Below, in pieces: positions 32,432-44,267 of a DNA stretch of 64,000 bases; position 1 is the stretch's first letter, and each line of letters begins with the position of its first letter. The position numbers and the translations under genes were made by a program. The stretch is from Arundinibacter roseus (lineage in GTDB: Bacteria; Bacteroidota; Bacteroidia; Cytophagales; Spirosomataceae), in the NCBI RefSeq assembly GCF_004348825.1, contig NZ_SMJU01000001.1, positions 186,001-250,000 on the forward strand. The letters are read 5' to 3'. The notes under the pieces were generated by a model. It saw only the letters and a program-made list of their open reading frames with translations, did no database searches and was not told the origin of the DNA.

Positions 32432-35400
32432 CTATTGATTGATTAAATTTTCTTCGGTTTCTTCCGTAGGCGCAGGCTCCACAATTTCAGGAGTTTTTTT
32501 CTCGGTAAGACTTGCAAAAAGTACGTAAAGACCCGGAATCAGGATAATCCCAAAGATCGTCCCAATGAGCATACCGCCGGCAGCGGCAGTTCCGATGGAA
32601 CGGTTGCCCAGCGCACCTGCACCCGTGGCAATACACAGCGGAATAAGACCCGCAATGAACGCAAAGGAAGTCATCAGGATGGGACGCAGACGCTCGGTAG
32701 CTCCTTCCATAGCCGCTTCCAGTACCGAAAGGCCTTCTTTTTGTCTCAAAATAGCGTATTCTACAATCAGAATGGCGTTTTTACCCAAAAGCCCAATGAG
32801 CATAACCAAAGAAACCTGCGCATAAATATTATTTTCCAGCCCCAGAAGTTTTAACCCTAAAAAGGCCCCGAAAATACCCGTTGGCAACGACAGAATAACA
32901 GGCAACGGCAGCAGAAAACTTTCATATTGCGCCGCCAGCAGCAGATATACAAACACCAGACATAGAATGAAAATATAAATGGCCTGATCGCCCGACAGGA
33001 TTTCTTCGCGCGTCATACCCGACCACTCGTAGGTAAATCCTTTGGGGAGTTTTTGGGCCGCCACTTCTTCTACGGCTTTGATGGCATCGCCACTACTGAA
33101 TCCCGCAGCAGCGTCGCCGTTTATCATCGCCGACGTAAACATGTTGTAGCGCGTGAGCTGTTCAGGGCCGTAAACTCGTTCGAGTTGGGTGAAGGTAGAA
33201 TAGGAAACCATTTCGCCCCGATTGTTTTTAACGTACATCTTGATGATGTCTTCGGGTGCCGCCCGGTAGCGCGGATCGGCCTGCACCATCACTTTGTACA
33301 TTTGCCCAAAGCGAATAAAATTTGATGCATAGTAGCTCCCGATTAGCGTTTGGAGCGTACTCATGGCATTGTCGACGGTTACGCCTTTCTGGGCAGCCAT
33401 GTCCTGATCCACGTGAATCAGGTACTGTGGAAAACTCGCATCAAAACTCGTGAAAGCGTTATTGATGGCCGGTGTTTCTTTTAGGGCCGCAATAAATTCA
33501 TTCGTCACCCGGGCGGTTTGTTGCAAATCTCCGCTTCCGGTTTTATCCAGCAGGCGGAGCTCAAACCCGCTCGAATTTCCAAAACCGGGCACCGTAGGTG
33601 GTGGAAAAAACTCAATGCTTGCATCATGAATATTTTTTGTTTTTTCCTGCATGATCTCAATGATATCCTGCACCGACCGATTGCGGTCGTCCCAGGCTTT
33701 GAGGTTAATCATGCCCATGCCGTACGAAGCGCCTGCCGACTCGGTCATGAGGCTATAACCTGCCAGCGTAGATACTGATTCAACCTCTTCAATTTCGGCG
33801 GCCACCCGCTGCACTTCATCCAAAACGACCTCCGTCCGCTCGACGGTAGCGCCTACGGGTGTGGTCACGTTGACATACAAAACGCCCTGATCTTCGGTCG
33901 GAATAAAACCCGCCGGTAAAATAGAATTGATCCCCCAGGTAGCTGCACAAAAGGCTACTAACAACAGAATCGTGATAACCCGCCGCCCTGCGATTACTCC
34001 TACCAAAGACTTATACCGCGCAGCTACGGAGTCATAGCCGCGGTTGAAGGTGCCAAAAAAGCGATTTAGAATCGTCTGCTTCTTTTCTTCATGATGCGTA
34101 TTTTTCAAAAGAAGAGCGCACAAAGCAGGCGTTAGGGTGAGGGCGTTGATTCCGGAAATAACAATGGAAATGGCAAGCGTCAGGGAAAACTGTCGATAAA
34201 AAACGCCCACCGGACCCGACATAAACGCCACGGGTATAAACACCGCCGACATCACGAGCGTGATGGCCACAATGGCGCCGCTGATCTCGCCCATTGCGGC
34301 AAAAGTCGCTTCCCGGGCACTCATATCGCTTTCGGCCATTTTGGCGTGCACGGCTTCTACCACCACAATCGCATTATCGACCACAATTCCAATAGCCAAA
34401 ACCAGAGCAAAAAGGGTCAACAGATTAATCGAAAAACCCAGCATTTGCATAAACGCAAAGGTCCCGATCAGGGCCACAGGAACGGCAAGGGCCGGAATGA
34501 GCGTGGAGCGGAAATCCTGAAGGAACAGGTAGACGATCAGAAAAACCAGAATAAATGCTTCAAACAACGTTCGTACTACCTCAGAAATGGATGCATCCAA
34601 AAAGCGTGAAACGTCGTACGAGACCGTGTAGGTCATGCCGGGCGGAAAGGACGTTTCCTTCAATTCGGCCACCCGCTTCTTTACGTTCGCAATTACCTCA
34701 CGGGCATTCGAGCCGGGGCGCTGTTTGAGCATAATCGAAGCCGACGGACGACCGTCAGACTTTGACGCCATGCTGTAATCCAGCGAACCAAATTCAATTT
34801 CGGCCACATCGCGCAATTTGAGCATCGAGCCGTCAGGCTCCGCCCGAATCACGATGTTTTCGTACTGTTCGGGCTCGTACATTTTGCCCGTGTAGCGCAG
34901 CACATATTGCAACATGGGCGAAGTCCGTCCTGAGCTTTGACCTGATTTTCCGGGGGCTGCTTCTACATTTTGCGCTCGAATCGCCTCAATCACTTCCTCT
35001 GTTGATACTTTATAGCTCGTCATCCGGTCGGGTTTGAGCCATACGCGCATGGAGTAATCACGGCTACCCATAATTTCAGCAAAGCCTACGCCGTCAATTC
35101 GTTTCAGCTCGGCCAACACGTTGATGTCAGCGAAGTTATACACAAACTTTTCACCAATTGTCGAATCAGAACTCATGATGTCGAGGTACATCAGCATGCT
35201 GTTTACCTCTTTTTCGGTCATAACGCCCGCCTTGATTACTTCTTCGGGCAGCTCATCAATAACCGACTGCACGCGGTTTTGCACATTGACCGCCGCGAGG
35301 TCTGGATCGGTGCCTACTTCAAAAAAAACCTGGATCAGCGTCGTGCCGTTGTTACTTGACACCGACGACATGTAGGTCATGCCCGGCACACCGTTGATGG

Positions 35401-35602
35401 CACGTTCGAGCGGAGTTGCTACTGCTTTGGTACATACCTCCGCATTGGCCCCTGTATATTTGGCCGTTACTGTCACCGACGGCGGAACGATTTCGGGAAA
35501 TTGTGTGATGGGTAAGCTGATCAGCGCCAAACCTCCCAACAAGGTAATTAGTAACGAAATAACCAATGAAAGCACGGGTCTTCGTATAAAAAGATTAAAC
35601 AT
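32432..35602 (-). CDS. RND efflux pump, hydrophobe/amphiphile type (AcrB-like)
   Basis: A 1056-residue inner-membrane proton antiporter that drives export of drugs, detergents or lipophilic metabolites through adaptor and channel. It starts with the typical MFNLFIRRPVLSLVIS, has two repeated halves of one plus five membrane helices and two large periplasmic loops, and carries the proton-relay helix with LAIGIVVDNAIVVVEAV near residue 400 and the late motif LLGKNAILIVEYA near 950. The length is normal for the HAE1 family. The C-terminal tail is acidic (EIVEPAPTEETEE). It is the middle gene of a three-gene operon. Substrate range cannot be read from the sequence. Confidence 0.97.
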   Translation of the reverse strand: MFNLFIRRPVLSLVISLLITLLGGLALISLPITQFPEIVPPSVTVTAKYTGANAEVCTKAVATPLERAINGVPGMTYMSSVSSNNGTTLIQVFFEVGTDPDLAAVNVQNRVQSVIDELPEEVIKAGVMTEKEVNSMLMYLDIMSSDSTIGEKFVYNFADINVLAELKRIDGVGFAEIMGSRDYSMRVWLKPDRMTSYKVSTEEVIEAIRAQNVEAAPGKSGQSSGRTSPMLQYVLRYTGKMYEPEQYENIVIRAEPDGSMLKLRDVAEIEFGSLDYSMASKSDGRPSASIMLKQRPGSNAREVIANVKKRVAELKETSFPPGMTYTVSYDVSRFLDASISEVVRTLFEAFILVFLIVYLFLQDFRSTLIPALAVPVALIGTFAFMQMLGFSINLLTLFALVLAIGIVVDNAIVVVEAVHAKMAESDMSAREATFAAMGEISGAIVAITLVMSAVFIPVAFMSGPVGVFYRQFSLTLAISIVISGINALTLTPALCALLLKNTHHEEKKQTILNRFFGTFNRGYDSVAARYKSLVGVIAGRRVITILLLVAFCAATWGINSILPAGFIPTEDQGVLYVNVTTPVGATVERTEVVLDEVQRVAAEIEEVESVSTLAGYSLMTESAGASYGMGMINLKAWDDRNRSVQDIIEIMQEKTKNIHDASIEFFPPPTVPGFGNSSGFELRLLDKTGSGDLQQTARVTNEFIAALKETPAINNAFTSFDASFPQYLIHVDQDMAAQKGVTVDNAMSTLQTLIGSYYASNFIRFGQMYKVMVQADPRYRAAPEDIIKMYVKNNRGEMVSYSTFTQLERVYGPEQLTRYNMFTSAMINGDAAAGFSSGDAIKAVEEVAAQKLPKGFTYEWSGMTREEILSGDQAIYIFILCLVFVYLLLAAQYESFLLPLPVILSLPTGIFGAFLGLKLLGLENNIYAQVSLVMLIGLLGKNAILIVEYAILRQKEGLSVLEAAMEGATERLRPILMTSFAFIAGLIPLCIATGAGALGNRSIGTAAAGGMLIGTIFGIILIPGLYVLFASLTEKKTPEIVEPAPTEETEENLINQ

Positions 35603-35653
35603 GAATCGGGGCGAGTTAGATAAAAAAAATAGACCGCATACTCTTTTGATAGC

Positions 35654-36823
35654 TTATAGCGAAAGTCCTTCGTCAATCGAAACAGACTTCCCCGTGTCAG
35701 CTTTTACGAGCTTGGGCAGGATTTTTACATTATCCTTCAACGACTGAATCCCCTCGTACACCACACGGTCGCCTTCTTTCAAACCCGACTGCACCAGGTA
35801 ATAATCCGAAAACCGGGACTTCGGCACAAAGCTTTTTACCTTCACCTGATTATCCTTACCGACTACATACACGTAGCTTTTATCCTGAATTTCAAAAACG
35901 GCTTTTTGCGGGACCAAAATAGCATCCGTAACTGCATTGGTCAGACGAATAGTACCCGAAGAGCGGTGTTTCAGGAGTTTGCCTGGATTGGAAAACTGCG
36001 CCCGAAACGCAATGGAGCCTGTTCCTTCGTCAAATTCTCCTTCCATGGTTTGTATTCGTCCTTTTTCAGGAAATTCAGAACCATCGGCCAGCTGTAATTC
36101 TACGATGCGGTTGTCGGTATCGCCAGTCTGTTTGCGGGATTTTATAAATTCGAGGTATTCATTTTCTGAAACATTGAAATAGACATACACAAACCTGGTA
36201 TCCGAAACCGAAGTCAGCAGCGTTCCTTCGTCAATCAAACTTCCAACTTTGTAGGGAATCCGGTTGATGACTCCATCAAATGGCGCTTTGATTCGGGTAC
36301 GGCTCATGTGAATAGCGGCATTCGTTTGGGCCGAGCGCGCTTCTTCAATTCGGGCCTGAGAGGCCAGCAAACGAGCTTCGGCTACCTCCCACTCAATTTT
36401 TGAGATCACTTTTTTATCCACCAATTGCTTGATCCGGCTTACTTCCAGCTCAGCAGCTTTGGCTTCGGCAATGGCACTTTGCAGATTTGCCTTGGCTTTG
36501 GCAGCTTCGGCTTCATATTCTTCATCATTGATACGAAAAAGTAACTGACCTTTGCGCACTTCCTGCCCTTCATCCACATATATTTGTTCCAGATAGCCTT
36601 TCACACGAGCGTAAATTTCTACATTTCTGACCGCATTGATATCTCCAACATATTCACGGTGTAGTTCTGCTTTTTGTGCTGTTAGCTCAATGACTGGAAA
36701 TTCGTCTACCGTAATTTTGGGAGCATTTTTATCCGCATTTTCTTTGCTGTTCACGGTGCATCCTGCCAGCAGGAAAGCACAGATCACAGCCACATATCCG
36801 GGGGCGTTTGTTATAGTTTTCAT
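35654..36823 (-). CDS. RND efflux periplasmic adaptor (membrane fusion lipoprotein)
   Basis: A 389-residue adaptor joining the RND pump to the outer-membrane channel. The signal peptide ends in a lipobox LAGC (C22). Then come the biotinyl/lipoyl-like half motif (VKGYLEQIYVDEGQEVRKGQLLFRI near residue 75), a helical hairpin of about 90 residues (100-180), the second half motif RIKAPFDGVINRIPYKVGSLID, and the beta-barrel and membrane-proximal domains. It is the first gene of the operon; the pump gene begins 51 bases after its stop. No strong promoter was recognised upstream, and no regulator gene is adjacent. Confidence 0.95.
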   Translation of the reverse strand: MKTITNAPGYVAVICAFLLAGCTVNSKENADKNAPKITVDEFPVIELTAQKAELHREYVGDINAVRNVEIYARVKGYLEQIYVDEGQEVRKGQLLFRINDEEYEAEAAKAKANLQSAIAEAKAAELEVSRIKQLVDKKVISKIEWEVAEARLLASQARIEEARSAQTNAAIHMSRTRIKAPFDGVINRIPYKVGSLIDEGTLLTSVSDTRFVYVYFNVSENEYLEFIKSRKQTGDTDNRIVELQLADGSEFPEKGRIQTMEGEFDEGTGSIAFRAQFSNPGKLLKHRSSGTIRLTNAVTDAILVPQKAVFEIQDKSYVYVVGKDNQVKVKSFVPKSRFSDYYLVQSGLKEGDRVVYEGIQSLKDNVKILPKLVKADTGKSVSIDEGLSL

Positions 36824-37005
36824 TGATTAAATATTTTGATGGGTTAAAGTTTTTTTGTGCATAAGTTTTCCTTCCGAAATAAATCAGCCATTCACTGTCT
36901 GAATTATTCTGAAAATATTTATGTAACTAAATAAAACTTAAATAATTTAACGTGAAAATAGTGTCCTGACTATCAGGCATTCACTACACGCAGAAAAGAG
37001 GAAAA

Positions 37006-37401
37006 TCAACCCAGTTCGGGTGGAGGTATAGAATAAGGGAGAAAAAAACTTAACCAACGTTTTTCTTCACTGAGAATAGGCGCGGCCAGCGTTTTTAGAG
37101 CCCGAAAGCAGATGAACTGCGTCACACCGTCTTCATAGTGTGTTTCCAGGGTATCTTCAAAATCAAAGTTCCCTCCTTCTACTTCTTCATTGTCAAACTC
37201 ACGAGAAGAAGCATTATGAGTAACTTTTATCTTTTTTACTTTTTTGACATACGACGAAACCGGCTTGCAGCGGGTTTGCTTCAAATAACACTTTGATTTA
37301 ATTAAATTTTTTGCAGGTATTGTACTATTAGAGCCATAAGAAAGGGCCTTACTTAGCGTCAGCGACAAAATCAGCACCAGCATGTAAGCCACTCGTATCA
37401 T
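37006..37401 (-). CDS. Small exported protein, function unknown
   Basis: 131 residues with an N-terminal signal-like hydrophobic segment (MIRVAYMLVLILSLTLSKALS), two cysteines close together (C38, C45), a basic middle (YVKKVKKIKVTH), an acidic stretch around NEEVEGGNFDFED, and a Pro-rich end (SIPPPELG). It resembles no family I know. It lies alone between nuoM and the efflux operon in an AT-rich stretch. The signal peptide and normal codon use argue that it is real. Confidence 0.6.
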   Translation of the reverse strand: MIRVAYMLVLILSLTLSKALSYGSNSTIPAKNLIKSKCYLKQTRCKPVSSYVKKVKKIKVTHNASSREFDNEEVEGGNFDFEDTLETHYEDGVTQFICFRALKTLAAPILSEEKRWLSFFLPYSIPPPELG

Positions 37402-37685
37402 GTAGAAAAACTCAAATCGGCAGAAACTTCACTAGTAAGTAAAGACGAAGCAAAGAAAACCTACTTCTTTATAAAAACTAAAATAGTTCTAATAAAGTTT
37501 GCATAAAAATATTTTATACTAATAATCAAAATATTATTTCAAGATATTTAAATATTGCCAAATTATCAGGAGCATTCTTTTGCAAGGTCAGATTGTTCTC
37601 TATTTGTATTTTTCTTTGAATAATTTTAAAAAGAACGGATTTTTTGTAACTAAACTATTTTAATATACGTCAATCCGTCCAATTT
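37402..37685. other. AT-rich gap, nothing recognised
   Basis: Strongly AT-rich, with no open frame, clear hairpin or -7 box. It separates the end of nuoM from the small exported protein. Confidence 0.5.
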
Positions 37686-39356
37686 TTAATTCAGGCTATC
37701 GAGCCATGCCTGAACGGTTGGTCCGGTGATTGAAAAAACGGTATTCGGGAATAAGCCCAGCAGCAACGTGGCCAACGCAAGTACCATCAACAGGCTCATT
37801 TCTCTTGGAGATAGGTCTGTAAGCAACGCCGCATCTTCTGACTTCCGATACCAGAATTCTCCAAAGAACATGCGCTGCAAAGTCCACAGAAAATAGGCCG
37901 CAGCCAGTACAATACCAACGGTAGAAACGGCCGGAATCCAGATCGGAATCTGCCCTGCGCGAAAGGCCCCCATCAAGGTAAATAACTCTCCTACAAAACC
38001 AGAAAAACCCGGCAGCCCCAGGGAAGCAAAAAAGGCGATACCGGTTAAGACCGTATACCGGGGCATTCGGCCAATGAGCCCGCGGTAGTGATCGATTTGC
38101 CGGTTATGCGTCCGGTCTGAAAGAACACCAGCCAGTAAAAACAACATCGCCGACAGCACCCCGTGGCTAACCATCTGATAAATAGCGCCGTTGAGTCCTT
38201 CGGCAGTTAGTGCCGCGATTCCCAGCAACACAAATCCCATGTGTGAGATTGATGAATAGGCAATCATCTTTTTGAGGTCGTACTGCGCCAGAGCATTAAA
38301 GCCACCGTACACAATGGAAATCATAGCCAGAATCGCCAGTGGAACGGAGCTATCGAGGGCTTCATTTGGAAAAAAACCATGCACGATTCTGATAAACCCA
38401 TAGCCGCCAATTTTAAGCAAAATTCCGGCCAGCACAACCGAAATCGGCGTGGGCGCTTCGACGTGGGCATCGGGCAGCCAGGTATGAACGGGCACAACGG
38501 GAAGTTTGACGGCAAAGCCGGCAAACAACAGCCAGAAAGCCAGCACTCGTACCGAAGTTTCGCCCAGAAAAATACCGGAAATTGGATTGAGCCAGGCATC
38601 CGGCAGGTAATTGGCCGGATCGGCCAGGTACTCAAACCGGAATGTGTGCACCAGCTGCTCAGGCAAAAGTACGCCCTGCGCCAGGGCCTGCTGTACTTTG
38701 GAAATCAAACCTTCGGAAGGCAGTTCGCCAGCCAGAAGCCAGCCCGCCGCACGGGCCGTTTCCAGCGGATCAATCGCTGAAAGATACAGGCCAATCATCA
38801 CGATAAGAATCAGTAAAGAACCGAGAAAGGTGTACACAAAAAACTTGATGGCGGCGTATTCACGCCGGGGCCCTCCCCAAAGTCCGATCAGGAAATACAT
38901 GGGAAGCAGCATGAATTCAAAAAAGAGGTAAAACAAAAAGAAATCCTGCGCCAGAAAACAACCTACGACCGTGCCGCTCAGAAGCAAATACAACGCAAAG
39001 TAGGCCTTAGGGCGGGCCGTGATGGTCCAGGAACTAATGGCACCCACGAGCATAATACTTGTTGCCAGCAGCACGAGCGGCAGGCTGATTCCGTCTACGG
39101 CCAACGCGTAGTCGATCGAAACCGTGCCAAGCGAGCCCAGCGGCAGGGTGATCCAATCATAGAGCTCTGAATAGGGATAGCGACCCGTGCTGAAATCAAA
39201 GTTTGTGTATAAAAACCCGCTCAGGACAACTTCGAGCAGGCAAATGCTGAGGGTCAAAAGGCGGAGATTGCGGCTGCGGTGGGCAGGCCACACGAGCGCC
39301 AGCAAAGCGCCGGTCAGAGGCAGAAAAATCAGTAGGGTGAGCAGATGTTCACGCAT
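37686..39356 (-). CDS. nuoM: Proton-pumping NADH-quinone oxidoreductase subunit M
   Basis: A 556-residue inner-membrane antiporter-like subunit of respiratory complex I (or of a related cation/proton module). It has about 14 hydrophobic segments; the channel Glu lies in FFEFMLLPMYFLIGLW, the central Lys in the region FAVKLPVVPVHTWLPDAHVEAPTPISVVLAG, and KKMIAYSSISHMGFVLLG follows, all diagnostic for NuoM. A hydrophilic insert of about 70 residues (about 205-275) is longer than in E. coli NuoM. Downstream one expects nuoN, but no such gene follows. It is read with nuoL, 180 bases away. Confidence 0.93.
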   Translation of the reverse strand: MREHLLTLLIFLPLTGALLALVWPAHRSRNLRLLTLSICLLEVVLSGFLYTNFDFSTGRYPYSELYDWITLPLGSLGTVSIDYALAVDGISLPLVLLATSIMLVGAISSWTITARPKAYFALYLLLSGTVVGCFLAQDFFLFYLFFEFMLLPMYFLIGLWGGPRREYAAIKFFVYTFLGSLLILIVMIGLYLSAIDPLETARAAGWLLAGELPSEGLISKVQQALAQGVLLPEQLVHTFRFEYLADPANYLPDAWLNPISGIFLGETSVRVLAFWLLFAGFAVKLPVVPVHTWLPDAHVEAPTPISVVLAGILLKIGGYGFIRIVHGFFPNEALDSSVPLAILAMISIVYGGFNALAQYDLKKMIAYSSISHMGFVLLGIAALTAEGLNGAIYQMVSHGVLSAMLFLLAGVLSDRTHNRQIDHYRGLIGRMPRYTVLTGIAFFASLGLPGFSGFVGELFTLMGAFRAGQIPIWIPAVSTVGIVLAAAYFLWTLQRMFFGEFWYRKSEDAALLTDLSPREMSLLMVLALATLLLGLFPNTVFSITGPTVQAWLDSLN

Positions 39357-39535
39357 GGACAGTCGATAGAGGTTTGGGATTCGGTTTCGAATCAGCTAAT
39401 TTATAGTAAGTACTTGAACATATTTAGTTTCATTAAATGGACAATCAAACAATGGTACAAACATTTGATTATCAGTACAATAAAAAACTAATAACCGGGC
39501 GGCGTTCCGCTAATAACCTAACAGCTAATAGCTAC
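39357..39535. repeat. Gap between nuoL and nuoM with a dispersed repeat (copy 1)
   Basis: Just after the nuoL stop the minus strand reads AGTAGCTATTAGCTGTTAGG, followed by TTATTAGC; at 39498 the plus strand has GGGCGGCGTTCCG after TAAAAAAC. The same two modules occur at 52681-52830, also starting directly after a stop codon. Confidence 0.5.
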
Positions 39536-41527
<1,992 letters not shown>

Positions 41528-41552
41528 GTACTACGTTGGGTATTTGGCTGGG

Positions 41553-41583
41553 CAAATATCTTTAATTCGGCCCCCAATTCAAA
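41553..41583 (-). promoter_or_regulatory. Promoter of nuoL-nuoM
   Basis: On the minus strand TTTG (41580-41583), a 19-base spacer, then GATATTTG (41553-41560), seven of eight positions matching T-A-n-n-TTTG. It begins immediately downstream of the serine hydrolase stop codon. Confidence 0.55.
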
Positions 41584-41589
41584 CCGAAC

Positions 41590-42807
41590 TTACAGGTCTT
41601 TCTCAATATCATCGGTCTGTACCTGCCCATGCAGGATGTCCAGCAGTTCTTTGATCTGATAGACCGAACGATTATACGAATTACTTAAAATGATAATAAT
41701 GAAGTCGTCCGCAGGATTCATCCACATCATGGTATTGTAACCTTTCCACCACCCCCCGTGATAAATATAGCGGGCTTCTTCGCGTTCGTCCAGGTGCATT
41801 CTGAATCCATAGCCATAATTTTTCATGCCTTTTCGTTCAAAACTTCGGGGAGAGAACGCTTCCCTCATGGTTTTTCTACTAAGCAAACAATTGGCTGTCA
41901 ATCCTTTATAAAAGCGATACAAATCTCCGGTGGTGGAATACAAACCTTTATCACCCACTACTTCGTCGTAGTAATCCTTGGGCACCTCGCGCCCGTACTG
42001 ATGCCCGACCGTTCGGAATGGCAGCGTTGAATCGGCAGCATTGGTGTTCAAAAAGGTATGCGTCATGCCGAGCGGAGCCAGGATTTGCTTTTGGAGATAA
42101 GCCTCAAAAGTCACACCTGATACTTTTTCAACAATTGCCGCCAAAACCAGATAATTGGTATTACTGTAATTGAACGAACGGTTGGGCCGATTGTAAGGTA
42201 CGGGAGTCGGTTTTACAGTTGCAAACCAACGCATGACGTCCAGATTAGACGGATACTTTTTGCCGTGCCGCACGCTGTCCATGAAAGCGTAGGTGTAGTT
42301 GGGCAAGCCACTTCGGTGGCAAAGCAGATCCTTAATGGTAATGGCGCGGTACGGGAAATCAGGAAAAAAATGCTGGATTGAATCTTCTAAACGGACTTTT
42401 TTCGCCTCGTATAATTTAAGAATAGCCACTGCTGTAAAGGGTTTCGAAAGGGAGGCCAATTGAAACGCATGCTGCGAACGGAGCGTATCTTTATCTCTTA
42501 AATGAGAATATCCAAACGATTTTTCATACAGAACGACTCCTTTTTGAGCAATCAGGACATTGCCATTAAATCCTGAAAGGCGCTTTTTCCTGAAAATTTC
42601 CTCGATTTGACCGACTTTATGTGTGGCATCAATTTTCAATCGAATGGTCGCTTCCTGTTCCGCTGTCAACGGACTTCCGACACACTCGGTATACCAGTCG
42701 TTCGGTTCCTTCACTTTGCTATGTTGCGTCCGCTCACAGCCCTGCAACCCAATGAGGAGGGCAAAACCCAGCACCCATTTGGCTTTCTTCTTCACGTTTT
42801 GTATCAC
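41590..42807 (-). CDS. Serine hydrolase lipoprotein (beta-lactamase class C/esterase family)
   Basis: A 405-residue exported penicillin-recognising serine hydrolase. The lipoprotein signal ends LQGC (C24). Catalytic motifs of the class C beta-lactamase/DD-peptidase/esterase fold are present: S119-L-S-K122 in QLASLSKPF, the Tyr-containing NYSNTNYLVL near residue 215, and YHGGWWKGYN in place of the third KTG-type motif. Members of this family act as D-aminopeptidases, esterases or peptidoglycan enzymes; true beta-lactamase activity is not implied. It stands alone, with more than 150 bases to the T9SS gene upstream. Confidence 0.9.
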   Translation of the reverse strand: MIQNVKKKAKWVLGFALLIGLQGCERTQHSKVKEPNDWYTECVGSPLTAEQEATIRLKIDATHKVGQIEEIFRKKRLSGFNGNVLIAQKGVVLYEKSFGYSHLRDKDTLRSQHAFQLASLSKPFTAVAILKLYEAKKVRLEDSIQHFFPDFPYRAITIKDLLCHRSGLPNYTYAFMDSVRHGKKYPSNLDVMRWFATVKPTPVPYNRPNRSFNYSNTNYLVLAAIVEKVSGVTFEAYLQKQILAPLGMTHTFLNTNAADSTLPFRTVGHQYGREVPKDYYDEVVGDKGLYSTTGDLYRFYKGLTANCLLSRKTMREAFSPRSFERKGMKNYGYGFRMHLDEREEARYIYHGGWWKGYNTMMWMNPADDFIIIILSNSYNRSVYQIKELLDILHGQVQTDDIEKDL

Positions 42808-42970
42808 CAGCTCACTACCAATTTTGTGTCAAAAAATGTAATTTTAGGTAAAGAGTTTAGGAATAAGTCGTCTTTTTATTTACATCTTTGTGTAAAACGC
42901 CTAACAAAGGTACGGAGGAAAGGCTTTGAGTTCAACATTTTATGGAATCCAATTAAAGTTTCAGAAACGC

Positions 42971-44095
42971 TTATTGAACCAAAACCCGTAGCGACAGCGG
43001 TATTCCGTTTTCTTTCAGTGTTAAAACGTAAATATCAGGTTTAAGTATCTTTTCCGGGATAAGTTCCAGAAGTTCGGGGGAAATTCGCTGCTGTTTTAGA
43101 CCAATTTCGACACCCTGTAACGAAAATAACCGAACCTGCGACATATCCTGAACAGGTAATGCAAGATAGATTCGGTTGCCCGTAGCGGGAGAAGGGCTCA
43201 CGTAGGCCGACGGGTTTTGATGCGGTGTAATGATATCCTGAATGGGCGAATATTCATACGTTCCGTCCCAATCCACTATTTTCAATCGGTAGTAACTTGT
43301 GCCGGGCCTTGGGTCTGTTTCGGCAAATTCGTAAGCCTGCGGAGCTTCCTGTCCACCCGAGGCCGGCATACGGGCGACATCTACAAATCGCTTTAAATCG
43401 GTACTTCTCTGAATCACAAATTCGCGCGTATTCACTTCCTGAGCAGTTTTCCAGGAAAGATGAACTTTCTGATTGATTTTTTGAGCTTTAAAATCAACGA
43501 GCCTTACCGGAAGAATGAATAACGTGCGCTCGCCGTTGATTGTCAACTCATCAAACCACAGCGTTCCGCGACCGCTGATCGCTCCATATGCGTATATCCT
43601 GAGCGTGACTCCGGTAGATAGATTTGGATGGGCAAAAGGAATGGTCGGTTCAACAAAAACAGAAGCGCTCGTCAGCTCTACTGCCTGAATAACAGTCGAA
43701 TAATTATCCAGACTACTTTTAAAAAGCACCCATACGGGCCCTTCGCCAGAGCGCTTAAGACGTACGGAGATGGACGAAAGTGTGTACTCATATTGGATTG
43801 GTGTGAATGAAATCTGCATGTAAAATGATTCATCGATTTCTGTTGGCCAACGCTTGGTAATCAAGGCCTGATTGACCGCATCGGTGATACCATATGGGCT
43901 GATTTCAAGCTGACCTACATCCGCAGAAAAGGAGGCAGCGCTAATCGAAAAATTAGTAGATCCGGACTCCCCTGAGAGTGAGTTGTCAAAAGGCCATCTG
44001 ATCTGAAACGGAGTTGTTTGTGCATGAGCAAACAAGTGAGAGAAAAGCACAAAAACCAATGTGCGAACAACGAGAATGCAGTGACATAAACGCAT
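42971..44095 (-). CDS. Exported protein with type IX secretion C-terminal domain (copy 1)
   Basis: 374 residues. A signal peptide ends near AHAQ (residue 25). The N-terminal 190 residues are a beta-rich module of unknown function. It is followed by LPVRLVDFKAQKINQKVHLSWKTAQE with FVIQRSTDLKRF, the fibronectin-like module common in Cytophagales exoproteins, and about 80 C-terminal residues (from SPSPATGNRIYLALP to the end) that form a type A sorting domain for T9SS. So it is moved across the outer membrane and either attached to the surface or released. It is a paralogue of the next gene upstream in its second half. Confidence 0.82.
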   Translation of the reverse strand: MRLCHCILVVRTLVFVLFSHLFAHAQTTPFQIRWPFDNSLSGESGSTNFSISAASFSADVGQLEISPYGITDAVNQALITKRWPTEIDESFYMQISFTPIQYEYTLSSISVRLKRSGEGPVWVLFKSSLDNYSTVIQAVELTSASVFVEPTIPFAHPNLSTGVTLRIYAYGAISGRGTLWFDELTINGERTLFILPVRLVDFKAQKINQKVHLSWKTAQEVNTREFVIQRSTDLKRFVDVARMPASGGQEAPQAYEFAETDPRPGTSYYRLKIVDWDGTYEYSPIQDIITPHQNPSAYVSPSPATGNRIYLALPVQDMSQVRLFSLQGVEIGLKQQRISPELLELIPEKILKPDIYVLTLKENGIPLSLRVLVQ

Positions 44096-44193
44096 GGAAC
44101 AGAGAAGTTAAGAGGAGTAATTTCAACCCTGTTTTTCATACCTACGCTGAGCACTAGTGGTGTATCTGATTTTAAGTTAATTACTATTTAAAT

Positions 44194-44228
44194 AAAAAAA
44201 AAGCTCTGGCGAAAATTTACGCCAGAGC
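44194..44228 (-). terminator. Intrinsic terminator after T9SS protein copy 2
   Basis: On the minus strand GCTCTGGCG pairs perfectly with CGCCAGAGC around an eight-base loop and is followed by a run of ten T residues. It separates the two T9SS cargo genes into independent transcripts. Confidence 0.9.
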
Positions 44229-44267
44229 ACTAATTAGAACTGTTTTTTTGCTAAAAATACTTTTAAA

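Noticed and set aside
41590-42807. The serine hydrolase as an antibiotic-resistance class C beta-lactamase
   Set aside because: The SxxK and Tyr motifs are shared with many esterases and peptidases; the third motif is HGG rather than KTG and the protein is a lipoprotein, so resistance cannot be claimed.
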